From contig CAMCFW010000039.1 of NCBI GenBank assembly GCA_945874195.1, forward strand, positions 1 through 10,631: DNA of 10,631 nucleotides, read 5' to 3'. A program made the position numbers and the translations under genes. Below the pieces are notes generated by a model. That model saw only the letters and a list, made by a program, of their open reading frames with translations. It had not been told where the DNA came from and made no database searches. This DNA comes from Chryseobacterium gleum (lineage in GTDB: Bacteria; Bacteroidota; Bacteroidia; UBA10329). Below are positions 1 to 6,802 of this stretch, in pieces (position 1 is the stretch's first letter; each line of letters begins with the position of its first letter).

Positions 1-288
1 ACCATCCTTAAGATCGCGCGCAAACTTCGATTGGATGAATATTCACTTTTGGAATTGAACAACATCAAGAGCTTCGATGCCGTAAAGTCCGGTCAAGTGA
101 TCAAGGTGCCTAACTCCATGTGCAAGAAGATCGAGATGTATGTCGATCAGGCCACGTGTCTGCCGCTTTATCAGAAAATGTTTGACGATAAGGGACTCAT
201 GGCCACCTATGAATACACCAAATTGAAGATAAACCCGACCTTCAAAGCAGGCGAATTGACAGAAGGATATGCCGAATACAAATTCTGA
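1..288 (+). CDS. DUF1571-type envelope protein with LysM-like stretch (3' part)
   Basis: The reading frame is open from the first base to a TGA at 286-288, so the gene begins outside the window and 95 C-terminal residues are visible. Residues 2-39 look like a LysM motif: TILKIARKL, then a LLELNNI core and a GQVIKVPN ending. The rest reads IEMYVDQATCLPLYQ, then DDKGLMATYEY and a final GYAEYKF. From memory, this combination of a LysM-like insert followed by a 'Y-D-T-LP ... DDKGL-YEY' block is typical of DUF1571 proteins of Bacteroidota, which are exported and may have a LolA/LolB-like fold. The role is unknown; binding of lipid or peptidoglycan is only an inference. A TTG at 31 could be misread as a start, but coding similarity continues upstream of it. 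The gene is co-directional with metH but separated from it by a regulated leader, so probably not in the same operon. Confidence 0.6.
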   Translation, partial: TILKIARKLRLDEYSLLELNNIKSFDAVKSGQVIKVPNSMCKKIEMYVDQATCLPLYQKMFDDKGLMATYEYTKLKINPTFKAGELTEGYAEYKF

Positions 289-290
289 TG

Positions 291-321
291 TTTGAAGTAT
301 CCGCGACAGTATATAACTTCG
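291..321 (+). promoter_or_regulatory. candidate Bacteroidota-type promoter for the metH leader
   Basis: TTTG at 291-294 is followed, after a 19-base spacer, by TAACTTCG at 314-321. The Bacteroidota housekeeping promoter consensus is TTTG or TTG near -33 and TAnnTTTG near -7, so the -33 element matches and the -7 element has one mismatch (C for T at 320). Transcription would begin near 327-330, about 15 bases before the SAM riboswitch. This is a consensus match only. Confidence 0.42.
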
Positions 322-324
322 CGG
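301..324 (+). repeat. short inverted repeat over the -7 region
   Basis: CCGCGA at 301-306 is perfectly complementary to TCGCGG at 319-324, with a 12-base AT-rich loop. The right arm overlaps the proposed -7 element. It could be an operator, or a weak hairpin ending transcription of the upstream DUF1571-type gene; the following sequence is T-rich but has no uninterrupted T run. Confidence 0.35.
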
Positions 325-342
325 CTCGTTCTTAATCTTATT

Positions 343-455
343 CTTATCAAGAAAGACGGAGGGATAAGGCCCTACGATGTCTTGGCAACCTGACTGACGC
401 AAGTCGGAAAAGGTGCCAAATCCTACCATTCGCATAAAGCGGACGGAACGATAAG
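343..455 (+). promoter_or_regulatory. SAM-I (S-box) riboswitch
   Basis: This is the aptamer of a S-adenosylmethionine-sensing riboswitch. The closing helix P1 is CTTATC (343-348) paired with GATAAG (450-455). Between them are the S-box core blocks in the right order: AAGAAAGACGGAGGGA, GGCCCTACGATG, TTGGCAACC, a P3 hairpin (CTGACT with AGTCGG), then AAGGTGCCAAATCCTACC and a P4 closing with GGACGGAAC. The paired GGCAACC and GGTGCC strands are hallmarks of the class. SAM-I elements usually act as off-switches for methionine and SAM synthesis genes. Here the element sits 80 bases before the methionine synthase start and is followed by a terminator hairpin, which fits feedback control by SAM. The class assignment rests on conserved sequence blocks read by eye. 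Confidence 0.9.
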
Positions 456-491
456 TTGAATGTGAGAACATTTACGAAAGAAATTTACAGG

Positions 492-523
492 GCCTTCTTC
501 GAACAATCGAAGGAGGCTTTTTT
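492..523 (+). terminator. intrinsic terminator of the SAM-responsive metH leader
   Basis: An 11-bp stem pairs 492-502 with 507-517 (one G-U pair, loop ACAA at 503-506) and is followed directly by six T at 518-523. It lies 36 bases after riboswitch helix P1 and 11 bases before the methionine synthase start, the expected place for premature termination when SAM is bound. The 3' arm contains AGGAGG (511-516), so the same stem would also mask a Shine-Dalgarno-like sequence. I could not find a strong antiterminator that uses the 3' strand of P1. Confidence 0.85.
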
Positions 524-534
524 AATGCACATAC

Positions 535-1554
535 ATGAACAATAGAACGCTATTACTGAAAGAAGCTATCAAGCAGCGCATACTCGTGTTGGATGGCGCC
601 ATGGGCACCATGATACAGCGACATGCCTTGGGGGAAGAAGATTTCAGGGGTGAGTATTTCAAGGATGCGAAAAAATCGCTGAAAGGAAACAACGACCTGC
701 TTTCCATCACCCGTCCCGACATCATCAAGGACATTCATGCCCAGTACTTTGCTGCAGGTGCCGATATTGCAGAAACCAACACCTTCAGCGGAACCACCAT
801 CGCGCAAGCGGATTACGGTTTGGAAGCTGCGGTTTACGACATCAACTTCCAATCGGCAAAAATTGCGCGCGAAGTAGCTGATGAATTCACCGCCAAGGAA
901 CCGCACAAACCGCGTTTCGTGGCAGGCTCGATCGGCCCTACAAATAGAACGGCTTCGCTTTCGCCCGATGTGAACGACCCCGGTTTCAGAGGTGTGACCT
1001 TTGACGAACTGCGAGTCGCTTACCGCGAACAGGTGCAAGCCCTGATCGATGGGGGCGTTGATATTCTGTTGGTTGAAACTGTGTTTGACACACTCAACGC
1101 CAAAGCGGCACTTTTTGCCATTGATGAGTTGTTTGAGGAACTTGGATACCGTTTGCCCATCATGGTTTCGGGGACCATAACGGATGCGAGCGGACGAACG
1201 CTTTCCGGACAGACGGCAGAAGCTTTTCTCATCTCGGTTTCGCACATACCGTTACTGAGCATCGGCTTCAACTGTGCCCTTGGAGCCTCACAACTCCGAC
1301 CTCATTTGCAAGTGCTGGCCAAAAATTCGCCATTTGCCATAAGCGCGCATCCGAATGCGGGCCTTCCCAACGAATTCGGGGAATATGACGAAACCCCAAA
1401 AATGATGGCCGCCCAGATCGAGGAATTCCTGAAAGAGAACCTGATCAATGTGATCGGTGGATGTTGCGGAACAACGCCACCTCATATCAAGGCCATTGCA
1501 GAGATTGCCTCGCGCTACAAACCAAGGGTTATGAACCAAGAAATAGAAGCATAA
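535..1554 (+). CDS. metH: methionine synthase, homocysteine-binding half (MetH N-terminal module)
   Basis: This is the zinc-dependent homocysteine S-methyltransferase module of cobalamin-dependent methionine synthase. It binds and activates homocysteine so that it can take the methyl group from methylcobalamin, forming methionine in the cytoplasm. The 339 residues open with LVLDGAMGTMIQ, the start of the family's barrel. The three zinc-binding cysteines are present: Cys247 (in GFNCALG) and Cys310-Cys311 (in GGCCGTTPPH), at the same positions as in E. coli MetH. The protein stops just after this domain; the other modules are in the next gene, 3 bases downstream and in the same frame. Start at 535 was chosen because the protein aligns with the family from its first residues. 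No Shine-Dalgarno lies at normal spacing, as is usual in Bacteroidota. The SAM-I riboswitch and terminator just upstream should repress it when SAM is plentiful. Confidence 0.95.
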   Translation: MNNRTLLLKEAIKQRILVLDGAMGTMIQRHALGEEDFRGEYFKDAKKSLKGNNDLLSITRPDIIKDIHAQYFAAGADIAETNTFSGTTIAQADYGLEAAVYDINFQSAKIAREVADEFTAKEPHKPRFVAGSIGPTNRTASLSPDVNDPGFRGVTFDELRVAYREQVQALIDGGVDILLVETVFDTLNAKAALFAIDELFEELGYRLPIMVSGTITDASGRTLSGQTAEAFLISVSHIPLLSIGFNCALGASQLRPHLQVLAKNSPFAISAHPNAGLPNEFGEYDETPKMMAAQIEEFLKENLINVIGGCCGTTPPHIKAIAEIASRYKPRVMNQEIEA

Positions 1555-1557
1555 GAA

Positions 1558-4233
1558 ATGAAGATTCCCCCTATGCAGTTGAGTGGCTTAGAGCCATTGA
1601 TCATATTCCCAGGTTCGAACTTCATCAATGTTGGAGAAAGGACGAATGTGACCGGGTCGCGTATGTTCCTGCGCCTCATCAAGGAAGACAAATATGATGC
1701 AGCACTTTCCGTGGCCCGCGATCAGGTGGAAGGAGGTGCACAGGTGCTTGACGTGAACATGGACGAAGGCATGATCGATGGCAAAGAGGCCATGGTCAAA
1801 TTCCTGAACCTGTTGGCGGCCGAGCCCGACATTTCGCGCATTCCGATCATGATTGACAGCTCCAAATGGGAGATCATTGAGGCTGGACTGAAGTGTGTTC
1901 AGGGCAAATGTGTGGTGAACTCCATCAGTTTGAAGGAAGGAGAAGAACAGTTCATCGACCACGCCAAGAAGATCAAACGTTATGGTGCGGCCACCGTGGT
2001 CATGGCATTTGATGAGAGCGGTCAGGCAGACAGCTACCAACGCAGAATAGAGATCTGCAAACGCAGCTACGACATTCTGGTGAACAAGGTCGGATTTCCA
2101 CCACAGGATATCATTTTCGACCCGAACATATTCCCCGTTGCCACCGGAATGGAAGAGCACAACAACAATGCGGTCGACTTTTTCCGTGCCACCAAATGGA
2201 TCAAGGATAACCTGCCAGGAGCAAAGGTGAGCGGTGGTGTGAGTAACGTTTCGTTCTCGTTCCGAGGAAATGACCCCGTGCGCGAGGCCATGCATTCGGC
2301 CTTTCTCTATCACGCCATCCAGAACGGAATGGACATGGGAATTGTGAATCCCACCATGTTGGAGGTGTATGACGAAATTCCGAAGGAACTTTTGACCAAG
2401 GTGGAAGACGTTCTACTTAATCGGAATGAGAATGCCACGGAAGCCCTGTTGGAGTTTGCCCAAACGTTTGTTGGCACCACAAAGGAAAAGGTCGAGGATC
2501 TTGCATGGCGCGATGCTTCAGTAGAAGAACGGCTGTCTCACGCCTTGGTCAAAGGTATCACCGACTACATAGAAGTAGATGTGGAGGAAGCGCGTCTGAA
2601 AGCGGAAAAGCCTCTTCACGTGATAGAAGGCCCGCTGATGGCCGGGATGAATATCGTGGGTGACCTGTTCGGAGCCGGAAAAATGTTCCTACCACAGGTT
2701 GTCAAATCTGCACGTGTGATGAAAAAGGCGGTGGCCTATCTACTTCCTTTTATGGAGCAGGATGCGGACGGGTCAGCGTCCAAGTCGGGGCGAGTTTTAT
2801 TGGCAACGGTGAAAGGCGATGTTCACGACATCGGAAAGAACATCGTTGGCGTTGTGCTTGCTTGCAACAATTACGAAGTGATCGACCTTGGGGTGATGGT
2901 TTCTGCGGAGAAAATTCTTGCTGAAGCAAAACGGCAAAATGTTGATGTGATAGGGCTAAGCGGACTGATCACCCCTTCATTGGACGAGATGGTGCATTTG
3001 GCGAAAGAGATGCAGCGTGGTGATTTTCATATCCCGCTGCTCATCGGTGGTGCTACCACTTCAAGGGTTCACACGGCCGTGAAGATCGATGCGCACTACA
3101 TCAACGATCAGGCTGTGCACGTGTTGGATGCTTCGCGCGCGGTGACCGTGGTTGAAAGTCTGCTCAGCAGCCGAAAGGAAACTTTTGTGAGGGGCATCAA
3201 AGACGAATATGCCAACATGCGTGAAATGCACGCCCGCAAACGTGCGGAAAAGGAAGTGGTCACACTTGCGGAAGCGCGCGCAAACCGATTCAACATCGAT
3301 TGGAAGCAAGAAGACATCCACAGACCGAATAAGCTCGGCATCACCGAATTCAAGGATTTTCCATTAAACGAATTGATCGACCACATCGACTGGACCCCTT
3401 TCTTCCAGACATGGGAACTGGCCGGACGCTATCCGAAGATATTGGAGGATGAAGTGGTGGGCGATGCTGCCAAAAAGGTGTTTGCTGATGCACAGGCCAT
3501 GCTCAAGAAGATCGTGAGTGAAAAATGGCTGTCCGCCAGTGGCGTAATCGGTATTTGGCCTGCCAATGCCGTAGGCGATGATGTGGAACTTTTCACCGAT
3601 GAAACCCGAAATGAGGTTCTTTCTGTCGTTCATTCACTAAGGCAACAGTCGAAGAAAGCAAGCGGTATCGCAAACATCGCCCTTAGTGATTTTGTCGCTC
3701 CCAAGGAATACGGAATTGGCGATTACATGGGCGGATTTGCCGTCACGGCCGGATTGGGAATTGAGACCAAACTGGAGGAATTTGCGAAAGACCATGACGA
3801 TTATAGCAGCATTATGCTGAAAGCCCTGGCCGACCGACTGGCTGAAGCGTTTGCCGAAAAACTCCATTCCATTGTAAGGAAGGAAACATGGGGCTACGAG
3901 CCGAATGAAATGCTGAGTAATGAGGATCTCATTCGCGAAAAATACCGTGGCATCCGTCCTGCGCCAGGCTATCCTGCCTGTCCGGATCACACCGAAAAAC
4001 CGGAGCTGTTCAAACTATTGAATGCGACTTCAGTTACTGGAATCAAGTTGACGGAAAGCTTGGCCATGATGCCGACTGCTGCAGTAAGCGGTTGGTATTT
4101 TGCCCATCCCGAAAGCAAGTATTTCGGCCTTGGAAAGATTGAAAAAGATCAGGTGGAAGATTACGCGCAGCGCAAGGGAATGTCGGTCAACGAAATCGAA
4201 CGGTGGTTGAGCCCTAATTTGAATTACGATTAG
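1558..4233 (+). CDS. metH: methionine synthase, folate-, cobalamin- and reactivation-domain half (MetH)
   Basis: At 891 residues this carries everything in MetH except the homocysteine module. Residues 1 to about 300 form the pterin-binding barrel that takes the methyl group from 5-methyltetrahydrofolate (FINVGERTNVTGS at 22-34; MIDSSKWE near 99). The cap and cobalamin-binding domains follow: DVHDIGKN holds His423, the expected lower axial cobalt ligand, with SGLITPS near 468 and GGATTS after it. From about residue 560 comes the activation domain, which uses SAM to remethylate oxidised cobalamin; its signature runs from Arg800 through GYPACPDHTEK (804-814). The C-terminus also matches the family. 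Together the two halves total 1230 residues, close to full-length bacterial MetH. They are presumably co-transcribed and work as a complex. The 3' end overlaps the convergent exported-protein gene by 20 bases, and no terminator of its own is visible. Confidence 0.96.
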   Translation: MKIPPMQLSGLEPLIIFPGSNFINVGERTNVTGSRMFLRLIKEDKYDAALSVARDQVEGGAQVLDVNMDEGMIDGKEAMVKFLNLLAAEPDISRIPIMIDSSKWEIIEAGLKCVQGKCVVNSISLKEGEEQFIDHAKKIKRYGAATVVMAFDESGQADSYQRRIEICKRSYDILVNKVGFPPQDIIFDPNIFPVATGMEEHNNNAVDFFRATKWIKDNLPGAKVSGGVSNVSFSFRGNDPVREAMHSAFLYHAIQNGMDMGIVNPTMLEVYDEIPKELLTKVEDVLLNRNENATEALLEFAQTFVGTTKEKVEDLAWRDASVEERLSHALVKGITDYIEVDVEEARLKAEKPLHVIEGPLMAGMNIVGDLFGAGKMFLPQVVKSARVMKKAVAYLLPFMEQDADGSASKSGRVLLATVKGDVHDIGKNIVGVVLACNNYEVIDLGVMVSAEKILAEAKRQNVDVIGLSGLITPSLDEMVHLAKEMQRGDFHIPLLIGGATTSRVHTAVKIDAHYINDQAVHVLDASRAVTVVESLLSSRKETFVRGIKDEYANMREMHARKRAEKEVVTLAEARANRFNIDWKQEDIHRPNKLGITEFKDFPLNELIDHIDWTPFFQTWELAGRYPKILEDEVVGDAAKKVFADAQAMLKKIVSEKWLSASGVIGIWPANAVGDDVELFTDETRNEVLSVVHSLRQQSKKASGIANIALSDFVAPKEYGIGDYMGGFAVTAGLGIETKLEEFAKDHDDYSSIMLKALADRLAEAFAEKLHSIVRKETWGYEPNEMLSNEDLIREKYRGIRPAPGYPACPDHTEKPELFKLLNATSVTGIKLTESLAMMPTAAVSGWYFAHPESKYFGLGKIEKDQVEDYAQRKGMSVNEIERWLSPNLNYD

Positions 4234-4873
4234 CCTTCCGTTCTTTTAATCCTCTGAAGATCTCTGTGAAGAGAATATTCAGACGGATCTGGTAATACGG
4301 TGAGTTGAAATTCTCCTTCACCTTATCGTTGCTAAGGAGCATTACGCGGTAGCCCAATCCGACCCCGAAACCAACCCACTTCGTGAACAGATAATCCACG
4401 GCAATTCCTGCTTCCATAGGAACAACAAGTCCATTGGCAAAACGATTGTTGTTCTCACTTCGGTAGAACGTTTCCCCAATGCCGATCTGAACCGGAACGG
4501 ATAACGTCCAGCTGTCCTCCCGATAGAAACTGTAATCGACATAACCGATAACGTAGCGCATTTTGGGACAGGCCGTCAGATCTGTCTGCCCGAAGTCGGA
4601 AGGCCTGTAGAACTTAGATTCAAGATTGGTAAGCATCCAGTAGTAGCCTATTCCGCACCGCACAGGAAACTTGAATTCAAATCCTGCACGAACTCCAAGA
4701 TAGGTGGCGTAATGGGTCTGAACGAACGAATTACGCGTTTCAACCTTAACCATCAATTTTACCTTCTTGTTCTCTTCTTGTTGAGCAACTGCTGTGGAAA
4801 ATGAGAACACATAAACTGAAATGGGAACCAGAAATCGTAACGGAATCTTTAGCAAATCCCTCACAGGATTCAT
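4214..4873 (-). CDS. hypothetical exported protein, probable outer-membrane beta-barrel
   Basis: I do not recognise the family. The 219-residue protein begins with a basic, then hydrophobic stretch ending in STAVAQQ, a good signal peptide with cleavage expected after Ala30. The mature part (about 189 residues) is rich in Tyr, Phe and Gly in alternating hydrophobic patterns (GVRAGFEFKF, RCGIGYYWML, WVGFGVGLGYRVML, YYQIRLNILF), suggesting a small outer-membrane barrel. Two cysteines (in VRCGIG and LTACPK) could pair. The start at 4873 was chosen because the signal peptide begins there; an in-frame ATG at 4942 would place the first codons inside the terminator hairpin of the respiratory operon. 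The 3' end overlaps metH by 20 bases. Nothing ties it to either neighbour. A weak promoter-like TTTG...TACTTAGG lies upstream but is not convincing. Confidence 0.72.
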   Translation of the reverse strand: MNPVRDLLKIPLRFLVPISVYVFSFSTAVAQQEENKKVKLMVKVETRNSFVQTHYATYLGVRAGFEFKFPVRCGIGYYWMLTNLESKFYRPSDFGQTDLTACPKMRYVIGYVDYSFYREDSWTLSVPVQIGIGETFYRSENNNRFANGLVVPMEAGIAVDYLFTKWVGFGVGLGYRVMLLSNDKVKENFNSPYYQIRLNILFTEIFRGLKERKANRNSN

Positions 4874-4925
4874 CGCAATGACGACAACCGACCTAAGTAT
4901 GTTAATGCAAAACCTCAAAGCAAAA

Positions 4926-4955
4926 AAAATGTCCTTAATCACTTAAGGACATTTT
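4926..4955 (-). terminator. terminator of the act-cox operon (possibly bidirectional)
   Basis: A perfect 13-bp stem pairs 4926-4938 with 4943-4955 around the loop at 4939-4942. Read on the minus strand it starts 19 bases after the oxidase subunit I stop codon and is followed by a run of eight T (complement of 4922-4929), a strong intrinsic terminator for the respiratory operon. On the plus strand the stem ends in four T, so it may also stop rightward transcription coming through from metH. Confidence 0.88.
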
Positions 4956-4974
4956 CTATTCAAATTGTGTGTGA

Positions 4975-6768
4975 TCAATGGATGTCCTCCTCTCCCTCTT
5001 TCAAAGGAACGGTCTGTGGTATAAAGTCATCATCGGCCCCAGGCTTGCTATAATCGTATGCCCAACGGTGTACAGTAGGAATCGGTCCATCCCAGTTTCC
5101 GTGACCCGGATTTATAGCTGTGGTCCATTCCAAAGCATTTGAACGCCATGGGTTCAAGCTTGACTCCTTACCTCTGAAAATACTGTAGAAGAAGTTGAAG
5201 GCGAAGATGCATTGTGCAACACCTCCCAAGAATGCGAACATGCTAATGCTTACGTTGATGTCCTGCAATGAGTCGAACAGTGGGAAAGCTTCGTTTGAGT
5301 AGTATCTTCTTGGAACTCCGGCCAAACCAATGAAGTGCATCGGGAAGAAAACTCCGTAAACAGACACCACTGTAAGCCAAAAGTGAGCATAGCCGAGTTG
5401 TTTGTTCATCATCTTACCATACATCTTTGGGAACCAGTGATAAACTCCGGCAAACATTCCGAAGATGGCAGAAGCGCCCATAACGATATGGAAGTGAGCA
5501 ACCACAAAGTAGGTGTCGTGCACATTGATGTCCAAAGCGGAGTCACCAAGAATGATTCCCGTAAGACCACCCGTCACGAAAGTTGAAACAAGTCCGATGG
5601 CGAACATCATCGCAGGGGTGTAAACGATATTGCCTTTCCATAGTGTTGTCAAATAGTTGAAAACCTTTACGGCTGACGGAATAGCCACCAATAACGTTGT
5701 GAACGTGAATACTGAACCTAAGAAAGGATTCATGCCGGTAATGAACATGTGGTGACCCCACACGATGAACGAAAGGAATGCGATGGCCAACATGGAGCCA
5801 ACCATTGCCTTATATCCGAAGATCGGCTTACGCGAATTGGTGGAAATAATCTCTGAAGAGATTCCCAACGCAGGCAACAGGATGATGTATACCTCTGGGT
5901 GGCCTAGAAACCAGAAAAGATGTTCGTAAAGAATAGGGCTACCACCCGTGTGCTCCAATGCCTGTCCACCAATAAAGATGTCGGACAGATAGAAACTGGT
6001 TCCAAAACTCCTGTCGAAAATCAGCAACAAGGCTGCTGAAAGAAGAACAGGGAAGGAAAGAACTCCCAGAATTGCAGTAATAAGTATTGCCCACATGGTC
6101 AATGGCAATCGCCCCATGGACATTCCTTTGGTGCGCAGATTGACAATGGTGACGATGTAGTTAAGACCGCCAAGCAATGAGGAGACAATGAACAAAGCGA
6201 TACTGACCAACCAAAGTGTCATTCCCAATCCTGAACCAGGAATGGACTCTGGCAAAGCACTCAAAGGGGGATAAATGGTCCAACCGGCAGATGCGGGTCC
6301 TGTTTCGATGAACAAGGATGCTACCATGATAACCGAAGAGGCCAAGAAGAACCAATAGGAAAGCATGTTCAGGAATCCTGAAGCCATATCGCGTGCACCA
6401 ATCTGAAGTGGAATAAGCAGGTTTGCGAACGTTCCGGTCAATCCACCGGTTAAAACCATGAACACGATGATGGTTCCATGAATGGTGACCAATGCCAGGT
6501 ACATGTTCGGATCAAGTATGCCATCCTTACCCCAATCGCCTAACAGCAACTCCATAACCTTGAATGATTCGCCTGGCCATCCTAATTGAAGGCGGAACAA
6601 CATGGACATCCCCATGCCGATGAACCCCATAATGATAGCCGTTATTAGGAACTGCTTCGAGATCATCTTATGGTCCTGACTGAACACATAGTGTGTCCAA
6701 AAGTCAGGCTTACCATGATGGTGATGAGCGTGATGAGCGTGGTCTTCGTGTTCTGCGTGATCTGACAT
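4975..6768 (-). CDS. ctaD: cytochrome c oxidase subunit I (aa3-type, A1 family)
   Basis: This is the catalytic subunit of the terminal oxidase: it reduces oxygen to water at a heme a3-CuB centre and pumps protons across the inner membrane. It has 597 residues and about twelve membrane helices. His97 (in TIHGTIIVF) and His427 are the likely heme a ligands and His425 (in VVAHFHIVMG) the heme a3 ligand. CuB ligands are His290 (in GHPEVY), His339 and His340 (WGHHMF). Glu292 and Tyr294 of GHPEVY are the proton-channel glutamate and the cross-linked tyrosine, which place it in the A1 family; the K-channel lysine is in GYKAMVG. The N-terminus is strikingly His-rich, with nine His in the first 18 residues. 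It is the last gene of the operon, 34 bases after subunit II and 19 bases before a strong terminator. No subunit III or IV gene follows. Confidence 0.97.
   Translation of the reverse strand: MSDHAEHEDHAHHAHHHHGKPDFWTHYVFSQDHKMISKQFLITAIIMGFIGMGMSMLFRLQLGWPGESFKVMELLLGDWGKDGILDPNMYLALVTIHGTIIVFMVLTGGLTGTFANLLIPLQIGARDMASGFLNMLSYWFFLASSVIMVASLFIETGPASAGWTIYPPLSALPESIPGSGLGMTLWLVSIALFIVSSLLGGLNYIVTIVNLRTKGMSMGRLPLTMWAILITAILGVLSFPVLLSAALLLIFDRSFGTSFYLSDIFIGGQALEHTGGSPILYEHLFWFLGHPEVYIILLPALGISSEIISTNSRKPIFGYKAMVGSMLAIAFLSFIVWGHHMFITGMNPFLGSVFTFTTLLVAIPSAVKVFNYLTTLWKGNIVYTPAMMFAIGLVSTFVTGGLTGIILGDSALDINVHDTYFVVAHFHIVMGASAIFGMFAGVYHWFPKMYGKMMNKQLGYAHFWLTVVSVYGVFFPMHFIGLAGVPRRYYSNEAFPLFDSLQDINVSISMFAFLGGVAQCIFAFNFFYSIFRGKESSLNPWRSNALEWTTAINPGHGNWDGPIPTVHRWAYDYSKPGADDDFIPQTVPLKEGEEDIH
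6721..6738 (-). repeat. 9-bp tandem duplication in the His-rich N-terminus of ctaD
   Basis: Plus-strand GTGATGAGC occurs twice in a row (6721-6729, 6730-6738) and continues as GTGG. It encodes part of the Ala/His run of subunit I (HAHHAHHHH), so copy-number change here would lengthen or shorten the His tract by three residues without breaking the frame. Confidence 0.6.
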
Positions 6769-6802
6769 CTTAATTCCTTATTAATACAATTGATCAGCTA
6801 TG

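Noticed and set aside
31..33. TTG as the start of the first gene
   Set aside because: The frame is open to base 1 and the LysM-like similarity includes residues before the TTG, so the gene is cut by the window edge.
1588..2313. Long open frame on the minus strand inside metH (and similar ones at 553-1245 and 3637-3990)
   Set aside because: They lie opposite strongly conserved MetH codons, have no recognisable domains, and are expected shadows of a high-quality coding strand.
535..4233. metH as a pseudogene broken by a premature stop
   Set aside because: The break is exactly between modules, a start codon follows at once, all catalytic residues are intact in both halves, and split MetH is known in Bacteroidota.
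4234..4285. Possible terminator hairpin just after metH
   Set aside because: Only weak, interrupted complementarity around CTCTGAAGATC, without a following T run.
4880..4921. Promoter for the exported-protein gene (TTTG ... TACTTAGG on the minus strand)
   Set aside because: The -7 match to TAnnTTTG is poor (two mismatches in the TTTG part) and two alternative spacings are equally possible.
4874..4942. An upstream in-frame ATG at 4942 extending the exported protein by 23 residues
   Set aside because: Its first codons lie in the terminator stem and T tract of the respiratory operon, and the signal peptide begins properly at 4873.
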